NCBI RefSeq assembly: GCF_035582795.1
Contig: NC_134367.1
Span: 116,212,062-116,276,061, forward strand
From: Mycteria americana
Taxonomy: Eukaryota; Chordata; Aves; Ciconiiformes; Ciconiidae
Direction of reading: 5' to 3'
DNA length: 64,000 nt
Notes under the pieces: generated by a model
Told to the model about the DNA's origin: nothing
Databases searched by the model: none
The model's input: only the letters and a program-made list of their open reading frames with translations
Part shown: in pieces, positions 21,711-33,000 of the stretch
Layout of the letters: every line of letters starts with the position of its first letter
Position numbering within the stretch: position 1 is the stretch's first letter
Made by a program: the position numbers and the translations under genes

Positions 21711-24700
21711 ATTTGGGATCTTGGCCATGCTTTGGGGGAGGGGACGACACACACCTTAGGGCCAATGAATGGGGATCAGAGGCAGATTCCTGCACCTGTT
21801 TGTGTACTGCAGAGGGTGGGGGGCTGTCTGGGCATGATGTGGCAAAGAGGGGCTCTTTGCAAAAGTCCCCATCCCCACTGCTGCCTGCACAGGTGAGACC
21901 TGATCTGCTCGACTTCTGCTCTGGGAGTCCCAGAGCCAGTGGGTGGGCCAGAGGGTGCCTGTGGTGGACAGCAGGGCTGTGAGGGCTGTGAGCCTTTCTG
22001 AAAGCTCGGGAATGGGGCTGGTGAGCAGGGCATGGTGTCAAGTCAAGAGAAGTAAAAACCAGGAATGAGGAAGAATGGGGACTTTTGAAAAATAAAATTC
22101 TTCTAATTCATAGGTGTTGACAGGGAGGAGCATGAGGACCTCAAGCAAGAGTTAAAACAGGGAGGACAAACAGCCCATGTTGCTTATGGAGTAGTTAGGC
22201 AATAACTAAGGCCTAGGAAGAGGAATTTTTGCCATTGTAACATCGAAGAAAAGGTGATCCCTAGGCCTGGCCCCAGGTGGATTACATAATTAGATATTGA
22301 TAAACTACCCCAAACCAAAGGAGGACAGAGGTATTTTTTAGTAGTGACAGAGGTATTTCCAGGATAGATAAAAGTTTTGTATGAAGATGCTGCTGTTAAG
22401 GTAGTGTTTACCTGATATGGGACTCGACAGACAAGTGATGCTGGCCAAGGCCCTGTCATCATGGGAGATGTCATGCAGCTGGCATCTCAGAGCATCCAGA
22501 CATGGTGGTTGGTGTGTGCAGTACCATCCCCAGGCCTCTGGACAAGGTGAAAGAACAAACTGGGCTTTAAAATAAACCAGTTGAAAGGCTGTAGGCAGAA
22601 CAGCTTCCTCTGACATTGACAGGCATCTGATCCAGGTCTCAAATGAAAATGAGCTTGTTTCTCATCCCCTCTTCAAAGTCCATTATTTTTGGACACCTGA
22701 TGTCTTTAAGGATGGAGCTTAACTATTGTCTTTATGAGGCCCAACACCAAGACTGTTAAATTCCCTGCAGAAAGCTGCTATGAGAAGATATGGCAATATT
22801 CAAAGTCCAAACTGGAGAGGCATTACTTAAAGCCAGGTCAAAGGTGGATGCTCGTAGGCCCCTAGGAACCAGGTCAAGGGCACATGGGGGCTCACTAAAG
22901 TGCCTAAAGGTGGGAAAGAAACCAAAGGGACAAGGGCTCGTTACAACCATCAGTGCTGCTGGGTCAACAGTATGCTAGCTAAAAATGCAACTACTAGCCT
23001 CTACATAGCATCAGGTCCTGGAGCAGATACCTGTATAATGTAAGGAAAGCTTAGCACCAATAAAAGTCTGTGTGGTGGAGGGACTGCTCTATTCCTCACA
23101 GTGCAATTTGGAGAAAATACATCTCAGCATAGCAGGAGAGGGGAAGATTGTACAGAAAGTGCTTAGGAGCAAAACACAGCTGAAACGGCTCTTTTCCTCA
23201 TTGGGAGGGGAGGTGCTTCACTTTTACGGGTTACACCACAGCCAGCCCCCATGTTCAGCATGCCTCCACAGCTACGTCTTGTGGTTCAGCACCACAAAAC
23301 CCATATCAGCACAAGTAACCCCATGTTACTTGTGCTCAGGGCTCTGTGTATGACGTATAAAACTCCTAACATGGAGCAAGACACCACAGACATAATCTTT
23401 ACTTTTAGGATAAATGATTGACTAAGCATGGTATCAAGACCATCAGAGCCAAGACATAAGTAGGGCATATGAATGCACAGAAAACCTTTCAGCGTCGCAA
23501 ACAAGATGCCTGTGTCCTATCTGGCCACTGCCATTTATTGTTGGTGACAATTTTGGCTATAGGATGTTGCATGGCTGATGTTACCAGCCATGCTGTGTTT
23601 CCCACTGCAAAGCATTAACACCACCTCGTGTTTGGACATTAAACACAGCCATGTTGCAGGTGCAGTACCTGCACAAAATAACAGCTGCCAAGAGCAGAGG
23701 AAAATAGCAATGGCTGTACGTGTGCTATCAGCTTTTATGTAGTTGTATGGCATTTAGGAAGTTATTTTCCCCTTCATTAGTGCAAATATACTGTGTTTAT
23801 CTCTACAGGAGATGAAGGGACTTGTAAAGGCAAAGCATGATATAACTAAATACCCGTTTGATCCTCTAAATTTTAACAATGCCTTGGGAGTTAATGAGGA
23901 AGGAAAATGACATGATAATGGAAAACACAGAGATTTCAAGAGCATCCATGGGATTCTGGAAAGAGAGCATCAATAGCATCAACAGAGGTTACAAGTACTA
24001 ATGGAGAAATCAAGAGGCTGGCTTGGAAACACATTTGCAGTCCACCGTTGGTGCCACAGCTTTAGAGGATGGTCCCCACAGACTGATGCAGCACTGCACT
24101 GATTGATTTATCCAGCCTATAGTGAATTGCAATTATATTGTTTGTATTAATCGCTGATTGCTATTGTAAAACATGGAAATTGTCTAATCAGTTGCATTAG
24201 TACCGAGGATAGAAATGAGGTTGAGCACATACATGAAGTTACTCCAGGATCAAATAAGAAAGCAGACTCTCACCCATTTAGCCTTATTTTAATATTTGTT
24301 TATAATTTAAAACAAACGTTAACAGACCAACAGAAACCTGCACCTATGGGATTGTAGCTAACTGCTGGGAAGCCTGTCAAGGAAGGGAAATATGGGCAAA
24401 GGATAAGAATTTAGATTTTACAGTATGGGCATTACAGGTCAGTATAACACCAAAGCAGGAAAGGATCCGGAAACAGGCCAAACTTGTGTGCAACTGGCTT
24501 CAATTGCCTGTCTAGCAACACCAAGAACAGGGCAGTCTTACGACCCAAAACCTGTCGAGCAAGCGCAGGTCTCACTGAAGTGAGCCAAACAAGGTGGACG
24601 GAGGGTGGGGTGCAGTGCTGAAATTACCCCTGAACCCCAGGCCTGAAGAAGTTGCTGCACTGTAATTTTTGGTTAACACTGTGTTTGCAAAATTACATGC

Positions 24701-24940
24701 ATTTAGCCTTCCTTTCACCTACCCTGCAACAGTCCTTAACAAAGTTAACGGCCAGAGAAACCATCCAACACACAGTGTAACACAAGCAGCTTGAGCTCTT
24801 GCAGATGCAGTCTTCAGTTCCCAACCTCAATGTTTTCTCGTTTCTAATATGAGCTAGGAGAATCAGAAGATATTCTGATTTTTCATATCTCTCTGTCCCT
24901 CACACCCATTTCTGCTCTGCAGGCAGCACAGGGCGGCAGA
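21711..24940. other. SRF-CUL9 intergenic region
   Basis: AT-rich DNA with no recognisable exon, RNA gene or intact element. An isolated CCAATAAAAG at about 23055 resembles an LTR-type poly(A) signal, but I cannot find paired LTRs, a primer-binding site or retroviral protein motifs. Part of it may be old repeat DNA that cannot be classified by eye. Confidence 0.5.
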
Positions 24941-24949
24941 AGCCCTGTG

Positions 24950-25800
24950 ACACACGGTTGGAGTGTGCCAGCACAAACAGGCCCCCCGCTCTCAGGGGCC
25001 AGCCCAGGCCTGCGTCCCCCGCCGGAGGCCAGGCCGTCGGGCCGCCCCCGAGGGAGGCGCACGCCGCGGGGCGGGCCGGCTCCTCTCAGCACCCGCCCGC
25101 GGGCTGCGGCCCGGCCCAGTCCCGCTGGGCAGCACCGCGCCTCACGGAGCCCGAGCGAAACGCTCAGGCCCGCGGAACAGCGGAAGGCACCCCAGCCGCG
25201 CAGCGGAAGCGCCCGCGCCCGCGCCCGCGCCCGCGCGCTCTGGTAGCCCTCGCCCCACCCGTAGTGGGCGTGGTCTCCACGCCCGTGCGTGCCGAGGACC
25301 CGGAAGCGGGGAGCTGCGGCGGCGGCACTGGGAGGTGCGGGTCGCGGTGCTGCTTCCGGTCCCCTCCCCTCACGACGGCGGCGGCGGAGCGAGGAGCGGG
25401 TGGGTCGGTCGGTCGGTCGGTCGGTCCTGCTTCCGCTTCCGCTTCGCGCCGCCTTTGGCGGAGGCCGCGAGTCTCGGTCGCGTCGTCGCCCTGGGCTGGT
25501 AACGGTGCGGGAGGAGAACTGAAACGGCGCCGGGTGGGGACGGGACCTCCCGAGGGGGCCGGCGCGTGAGGGGGCGCCTCCTTTTCCCCGCGTTGGGGCA
25601 GATCTGGGGGATGAGCCACCTCCCCGTGCACCGGGGCCGGGCCCCGTTGTCCCCTGCCCCGTTGCGGCAGCGCTGCGGCAGGCCTAGCTGCGGCTCCTGG
25701 GGCGGGGACGACGGGGCAGCGGTGAGCGAAGAGGCCGGGAGGTGGAGCAGGGCTCGCCGAGGTGGCTGGAGCGGCCCGGAAGAAAACCCGTCTTTTCCGC
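24950..25800. promoter_or_regulatory. CUL9: CUL9 CpG-island promoter and 5' UTR exon region
   Basis: Abrupt switch from AT-rich DNA to a CpG island with GCCCGC repeats (25210-25236), (GGTC)6 (25403-25426) and ETS/GABP-type sites: CCGGAAGC at 25300-25307, and GCTTCCGG beginning near 25352 on the other strand. There is no TATA box. The non-coding first exon should lie here. Candidate donors are gtaacg at 25499 and a stronger gtgagc at 25722, and I cannot choose between them from sequence alone. Confidence 0.65.
25403..25426 (+). repeat. (GGTC)6 tetranucleotide repeat
   Basis: Six uninterrupted GGTC units in the likely CUL9 5' UTR or promoter. Confidence 0.9.
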
Positions 25801-27617
25801 GGCGGCCGTCGCCGAGGCGAATCGTTTTTAGCGGCCCTGCTGGTTTCCCTGTGCAGGCAGGCCTCAGGCCCTGCCGTCCCGGGGCTGTGATGGGATGCTC
25901 TGCCTGCCTGTGCGCAGGCTGTGCTGGGCTACGCTCCTGAACCGGGTGCCACGGTGCGTTTGGGACTCGGCATCGTGGCTGGCATATTCATTTGCCACAA
26001 CTCTCAAACTTACTGTAGTGCACGTATTTGAGTAGCCTAACAATTTGGCTGTGGGTTGTCATGGGTTCTAGTGTGCCTCGTTCATCATACATGTTGCAGC
26101 TACTTCTTCAGGTGCCCTAAATCCCCTACCTAGCTACAAATCCTTTTGGGCCCCTTCTGATAGCTCCGCTCTAAAGAGTTCTTTTTCATGCTAAATGCCA
26201 TGATGTGGGGATGGAATGAAGTTATCAAACAAAGTAATGCTTCACAGAGACTTTTGTTTTACTATGAATTTTATTTTATGTGAACCTCTTGGGATAGGGT
26301 TTTTGTGCACTGTGCAAGTACAGTTAGGGAAAACAATTGTTTGGCTTATGGTGTGGCATCTAAATGCTGCTAGAAAGCACAGGAGAATAACTTGGTCCTT
26401 TTATTATAGAGAGACTGCAAGAAGATTCCCAGCTGGCTTGCTGTAAACTCCAAGGAAGGCACAATTGACGGTAGGTATGAATTTCTTGGGAGTTCAGGCT
26501 TCCTCTCTCTGCACCTTTAATGTGCCTATCATCATCTTTGACGGTCAGTATCTTCTTCAGTTGTACATGGATTGACTATTTCCTAATATATATTAACTCC
26601 TTTTTTAAGAATGACTTGTGTTACCATCAGCTGAACAGCACGTTGCTTCACTGCTTCTCTTGCTAGTATGTGTAAGTGACAACAAGAGGGCCTGTTCATG
26701 TGTTTCCACTACCATCTGCCTGAGCTCCTATGAGAACCTTCTTATCAGGCTCTGATCTGGCATCCTTTGTAGTAATGGAGTCAGTCCATTGCGTGTATTA
26801 TTGTCTACGGTTGGCCAGCTGATTGCTGGTACTCAGACAGCAAATTATTTCATGCTCCTCTTTGCATAGGTGAAAGCAGAAAGGTGTCATGGCTTCTTCT
26901 TTGTCGTCCTAAGATATGCTGAACAATCGGGCAGCAGAGAGTAGCAATCTTTTCATTTTGTTGAATTTGCCCATTGACTAAACATTGTAAAGGCAAAGAA
27001 TATCTGAGAAGAGGCCAGGAGGAAATACTGAGTGGCTTCTAGATAGTGACCTGGCTTTATGTATATGAACTTGATCTGAGAAATTGCTGGTTATTTTCTT
27101 TAGGGCCTGGTGACTCAAGTTAGGTTCAGCTCCACAGTGAGAGAGAGTGTCTGCCTGAGACCTTGAGCTCTACGTAAACCTGCAGTCTAAACAGATGTAA
27201 GTGGTAAGAGGGAAGACAGAAGTGCAAAAGCAGCAACTTGCGCAAGGTCGTGTTGTGGACAGTGGCAGAGATGAGAACAGGACCCAGGTCTCCTGTTGTT
27301 ATTTGCTGTCTTATAAGAGGATCTGAATGGGCCCATTTTGCCTTGGATTTTTTGAGGAAAACGTCTTTCTGTGTGTGCCAGTAATGCTGGGAACAGGGTT
27401 TGTATATGAAACACTGGCTCATTTTCTTGGAGGGGGGGAAGTGAGCTTCTGCAAAATGGGTTTTTCTTCAGAGCTTTGTCCTAGGTGCAGGATCTCAGGA
27501 TCAAAAGCTGTGCCTCAGCCACTTCTGCTGTCAAGCAACTGCTGTGCTTGCTCACGCTTTCCCTAGCATGCAGCTTAGAAATAAAAGCTTGCCACTGCTT
27601 CCCCTCTGTCTTTGCAG
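25760..27617 (+). other. CUL9: CUL9 intron 1
   Basis: Ordinary AT-richer DNA after the CpG island. No gene or intact repeat is visible. It ends at a T/C-rich acceptor (cctctgtctttgcag) at 27617. Confidence 0.55.
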
Positions 27618-27631
27618 GCACATTTCCTGTC

Positions 27632-30087
27632 ATGGTGAACGAGAGGCATAATGGCAACCTGCTTGTGCACCTGGGACCCAAACTGCAGGCCTACCCAGAA
27701 GAGCTGCTCCGGCAACGGCGAGGCCACGACGGCCAGCCTGAGTACCTGATCCAGTGGAGTATCATCAGCTTGGAAGAGAGAGCAGTGGGAGGCAGCAGTG
27801 CCTCCTCTGCAGAGACCAAGCCGGAGAACATCTTGATGTGGATGTCTGCAGAAGAGGTCTGTGCCAGCTGCCCGGCGCTGCTGGGCAAGAGGAAGCTGGA
27901 AGGGCAGTGGGTGAAAGAGGAGAAGGCAGCCAGCCCGTTGGCTGGAGGTGTCCCGCTGGATGAAGCCTCACTGCTGGAGATGAAGGCTGATGTCAGGAGC
28001 CTGGTGCAGCGAGCTGGCCGGCAGATGGCCGAGACCGGGGCTCCCGAGTCCTCCATCCTCAACACCATCCATGTGCTGAGTGCGTACGCCAGCATTGGCT
28101 CGCTGGCGGGTGCCTTCAAGGAGACGGGAGCCCTCGACTTGCTGATGAAGATGCTGTGCCACGAGGAGAAGCAAATCCGCCGCAGTGCTGGCAAGATGCT
28201 GAGGGCCCTGGCTTCGCATGATGCAGGTGGGGGCTGCTACTGCTCAGTGCCACTGAGGAAGTGCTGCTGGGCAGCTGAGGGGTGCCAGTCCTTCTGTAGG
28301 TGTGGGATGCCTGGGAAGCAGTGTGTCTCGGGGCTTGTTGGCAAAAGGGGAAGTTTTGGAGCTTCCAAGCGGCTCCTCGGTCATGGTTGTGTGGGGTGCT
28401 CTAAGACTGGGGAGTTCTTTCCCCTGCCAGGTTCCTGAGCTGCGATGCTGATCAACTGTTAGGAGGATTTATGCCAAGGGGCTTGGCAGAGTGTTGGGAT
28501 GTCTCTGCTGCATGCTGTCAATTGGAAAGGCTCTGGCCTGTTCTTGGCAGGGAGCCTTTCCTCAGGCCCTGGTGGGTCCTCACCCAGTCCTCTCAAAGGA
28601 GAGGAGCTGCCATGGCTCAGAAGTGCCTGATGAGGCTTGGGTGCACCTGGAAGGTTGCTGGTGGTGGTGTGTCCCACAAGAGGTCTGGCTTTTCCCCGTC
28701 CTGGTGCCCAAGTTCATGTGGCTCTCCAGTGGGGCAGATGGGGGTCTGATTCAGGTTAAAACTTAACTTTCTTCTTCCCTGGAACCCTGTTCTGGAGTCA
28801 GTTATTTGGGGTTGCTGCTTTGGGGGAATCTTGCAGCGTTAGGGGCGGGAAAAAATGCAGTGTTATTTGGTGGAGCAAAATGCTTCCAATCCAGATTAAA
28901 GGACAGAACATGGTTCTAGGTTACACTGAGCAGCAAAGCTGTTCCTTGCCTGCAAGCCTATCTCGCGCAGGGAGGGTAGGGTGAGGGTTATCTTTATGGG
29001 GCCTGAAGGGTTTCTGTTGTTGTTGCAGGGAGCCGCGCCTATGTCCTGCTGTCCCTGAGCCAGCAGGATGGCATTGAGCAGCACGTAGACTTTGACAGTC
29101 GCTACACATTACTGGAGCTGTTTGCTGAGATGATGTCTTCTGAAGAGCACTGCATGTCCTTTGAGGGGATTCACCTTCCCCAGGTAGCGGCAGGCCCTGC
29201 CAGCCCCTGGGCCTGTGGGCTTTAGGGGTCAGGAGGGGTGAGAGTGGGGGGCCAGAGCTGGTGTCCTTGTTTGGGACAGGAGGGTAGTCAGCAGTGGGCG
29301 GCTGAGGAGGACTGGGTATTGGGAGAGCTGGCACAGGATCTGGGCCTGGCTTGAGGCTGGGGGGGTGGTGGAGAGACGCGTGGAGAGCCTTGTCTCTGAG
29401 CAGGGAGGCGAGAGTGGGCTGAGAGGTCTGTGCTGCTGCCTGCTGGTCCGGAGCTGTCATGGGAGCCTGCGTGTGGATGAGCTGGTGGCTCAAAGAGAGC
29501 TGGGGGCTGGAGGTGCTCTGCAGGCTAGAGTCTGACAGCTGTGCTTGTTGCAGATCCCCGGGAAGCTGCTGTTCGTCCTGGTGAAGCGCTACCTGTGTGT
29601 CACTTCTCTCATGGACAAGCTCAGCGGTGGCGTGGAGCAGGGAGGGGAGCAGCAGGACTGCGCTGTGCCCAGCCTGCTCACTGAGGAGAGGAGCCGTGTG
29701 AAGCAGGAGTTTGAGTTCAGCATGGCTATGGCAGATCTCATCTTGGAGCTGGTGCATGTGATGGGCTGGGACCGCAGCTGCAAGCCAGAGCTGCTGCCCC
29801 AACAGGAGCTGCGGCCTCGTACCACCCGCTCCATCTTCCAGCCCAAGACCCCAGCCTGCACCACTGCCCAAATGCCTGTGCTTACTTCAAATCATGGTCC
29901 CCACAAAAAGCGGTGTCGTGCCTTCCTGACCCCGTCAGACTTTGCAGACCGCAGTGGCTATGTGGAGTACTTACAGGCAAACCTGGTGCGCGGCATGAGG
30001 GTGCGATTGCTGGAGGACTGTGGTGATGTTAGAGCTGGGGAGGAAGGCGAATTTCTTCAGAGCACTAATAGCAAGCACACAGTGCAG
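27632..30087 (+). CDS. CUL9: CUL9 exons 2-4: N-terminal region
   Basis: Residues 1-428. The ATG at 27632 has a strong context (G at -3 and +4), lies 14 nt into the exon and gives the N-terminus [10 protein letters not shown], matching the human M-V-x-E-R-H start. Recognisable landmarks are [20 protein letters not shown], the helical [13 protein letters not shown] segment, [11 protein letters not shown], and the start of the CPH domain ([21 protein letters not shown]) at the end of exon 4, which is completed in exon 5. Exons are 27632-28226, 29029-29183 and 29554-30087, with internal phases 1 and 0. Confidence 0.95.
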
Positions 30088-33000
30088 GTAGGTCACTAGT
30101 GGAAGTAATCTGGCTGGGATGGCAGAGGGGAGTGACAGGCATGACTGATGATTTCCTATGATGTTTTCATGTGCAGGAAGTTGGACAATAGGCGTATCGT
30201 AATTAGGACACTGTCTACATCTGTCCTAGCAAAGAAGTCACCTTTCAGAGCTGGAAGTGTGGGTTCTGGGGAAAGCTAGTCTGGTTTAGTATGGGCTGTC
30301 CTGCTAAGATTTCTTAGCCTCTGAAACAGGTGGCTATATCATGCCTCCCAGGAACAAGGAGGTGATATGTGAGTTGATATTGATCTTGGGGGTGGTTTGG
30401 GAACAGGCTAGCTGGCATAAATGAGTAAAACAGCAAAAGGTGCTTGAAGGTCTTAAGCCTTGGTATGTGAGTGACAGTACTCATGGCATACTGTTGTTCT
30501 TACTGGGTTGGACACAGCCTATATAGCTGTTTGTTTTGATCTGTGAGTATATGCCAGGATCTGTTTCCCTTTAAAAATGGGTGAGTAGATCTTAAATGAG
30601 AGTTTGTGTTGAAAAGAGCTTTTAGAGCTGCATATTTGCAGTTGAGTTGCTAAGTTTGAGCCAGAGATCAGGGAAAAGGCCTCAATATTTGAAGAGGGGG
30701 AGGAATTATAGAATCATAGAATAGTTTGGGTTGGAAGGCACCTTTAAAGGTTATCTAGTTGAACCTCTCTGCAATGAGCAGGGACATCTTCAACTAGATC
30801 AGGTTTCTGAAAGCCCCATCCAACCTGACCTTGAATGTTTCCAGGGGTGGGGTATCTACCACCTCTCTGGGCAACCTGTTCCAGTGTTTCACCACCCTTG
30901 TAAAGAATTTCTTCCTTATGTCCAATCTAAATCTGCCCTCTTTTAGTTTAAAACCTTTGTCCTATCGCAACAGGCCCTACTAAAAAGTCTGTCCCCTTTA
31001 AGTATTGAAAGGCTGCTATGAGGTCTCCCTGGAGCCTTCTCTTCTTCAGGCTGAACAAACCACAACTCTCTCAGCCTTTCCTCATAGGAGAGGTTTTCCA
31101 TCCCTCTGATCATTTTTGTGGCCCTTCTCCGGACCCACTCCAACAGGTCCATGTCTTTCCTGTGCTGAGGGCTCCAGAGCTGGACGCAGTACTCCAGGTG
31201 GGGTCTCACCAGCACAGAGTAGAGGGGCAGAATCACCTCCCTTGACCTGCTGGCCATGCTTCTTTTGATGCAGCCCAGGATATGGTTGGCTTTTTGGGCT
31301 GCAAGCACACATTGCTGGCTGATGTCCAGTTTTTAATCCACCAGTACCCCAAGTCTTTCTCCATAGGGCTGTGCTCAATCCGTTCATCCCCCAGCCTGTA
31401 TTGATAACCGGGGGTTGCCCCAACCCAGGTGCAGGACCTTGCACTTGGCCTTGTTGAACCTCATGACGTTCACATAGGCCCACTTCTCGAGCTTGTTCAG
31501 GTCCCTCTGGATGGCATCCTGTCCCTGAGGCATGTCAACTGTACCACTCAGCCTGGTGTCATCTGCAAACTTGCTGAGGGTGCACTCGATCCCACTGTCT
31601 ATGTCATTGATGAAGATATTAAACAGTACTGGTCCCAGTATGGACTCCTGAGGGACACCACCCGTCTCTGATCTCCATCCAGACATTGAGCCATTGACCA
31701 CTACTCTCTGGATACGATCATCCAGCCAGTTCCTTATCTACTGAATAGTCCGTCCATCAAATCCATCTCTCTCCAATTTCGAGAGAAGGATGTTGTGGGG
31801 GACCATGTCAAAGGCCTTACAGAAGTCCAGACAGATGACATCAGTAGCTCTTCCCTTGTCCATTGATGTAGTCACTCCATCATAGAAGGCCACTAGGTTG
31901 GTCAGGCAAGACTTGCCCTTGGTGAAGCCATGCTGGCTGTCTCAAATCACCTCCCTGTCCTCCATATACCTTAGCATAGCTTCTAGGAGGATCTGTTCCA
32001 TGATCTTCCCAGGCACAGAAGTGAGGCTGACAGGTCGGTAGTTCCCAGGGTCCTCCTTTCTACCCCTTTTAAAAATGAGTGCAATATTTCCCTTTTTCCA
32101 GTCACTGGGGTCTTCACCTGACTGCCATGACTTTTCAAATATCATGGAGAGTGGCTTGGCAACTACATCAGCCAATTCCCTCAGGACTCTATAATGTATC
32201 TCATTAGGTCCCATAGACTTACGTATGTTCAAGTTCCTCAGGTGGTCTTGAACCTGATCTTCTCTTACAGTGGAGGGACTTTGCTCTCCCAGTCCCTGCC
32301 TTGAGGTCTATCCAGTCGAGAGGTGTGGGAAGAGAGGTTGCCAGTGAAGACTGAGGCAAAAAAGTTGTTGAGTGTCTCAGCCTTCTCCTTGTCTATTGTT
32401 ACCAGTTTGCCAGTGTTGTTCATCGTGGGGGTATACTTTCTTTGACATTCCTTTTCTGGCTGACATACCTACAGAAGCCTTTCTTATTAATCTTTGTGTC
32501 CCTTGCCAAGTTCAGCTCCAGCTGTGCCTTGGCCTTCCTGACCCCATCCCTACACTGCTGGGCAATGTCCCTATACTCTTCCCAGGATACCTGTCCCTGC
32601 TTCCACTGCATACGCATTCCGTTTCCTTCTTGCCCTTTAGTTTGACCAGCAGGTCATGACTCATCCATGCTGGCCTCTTGCCTTCCTTTCCTGATTTCTT
32701 ACACATGGGGATCAAGAGCTCTTGTGCTCTATGGAAAGTGTCCTTAAAGGTCTGTCAGCTCTGTTCTGCTCCCTTGTCCCTGAGTGCAGTTTCCCAGGCA
32801 GTCCCATTGACCAACTCCTTGAACAGCTGGAATTTTGCTTTCTTAAAATTCAGGGACCTCACTTTACTCTTTGCCTGCTTCATATCCCTCAGGACTGTGA
32901 ACTCCACCAGTGCATGATCACTGCAGCCCAGGCTGCCTCCAATCTGAATGTCTGTGATTACCTCACTTGCATTGGTGACCAAAAGGTCCAGTAATGCATC

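Noticed and set aside
22030-24880. Possible endogenous retrovirus
   Set aside because: Only an LTR-like CCAATAAAAG was seen. No paired LTRs, primer-binding site or gag/pol/env motifs could be supported.
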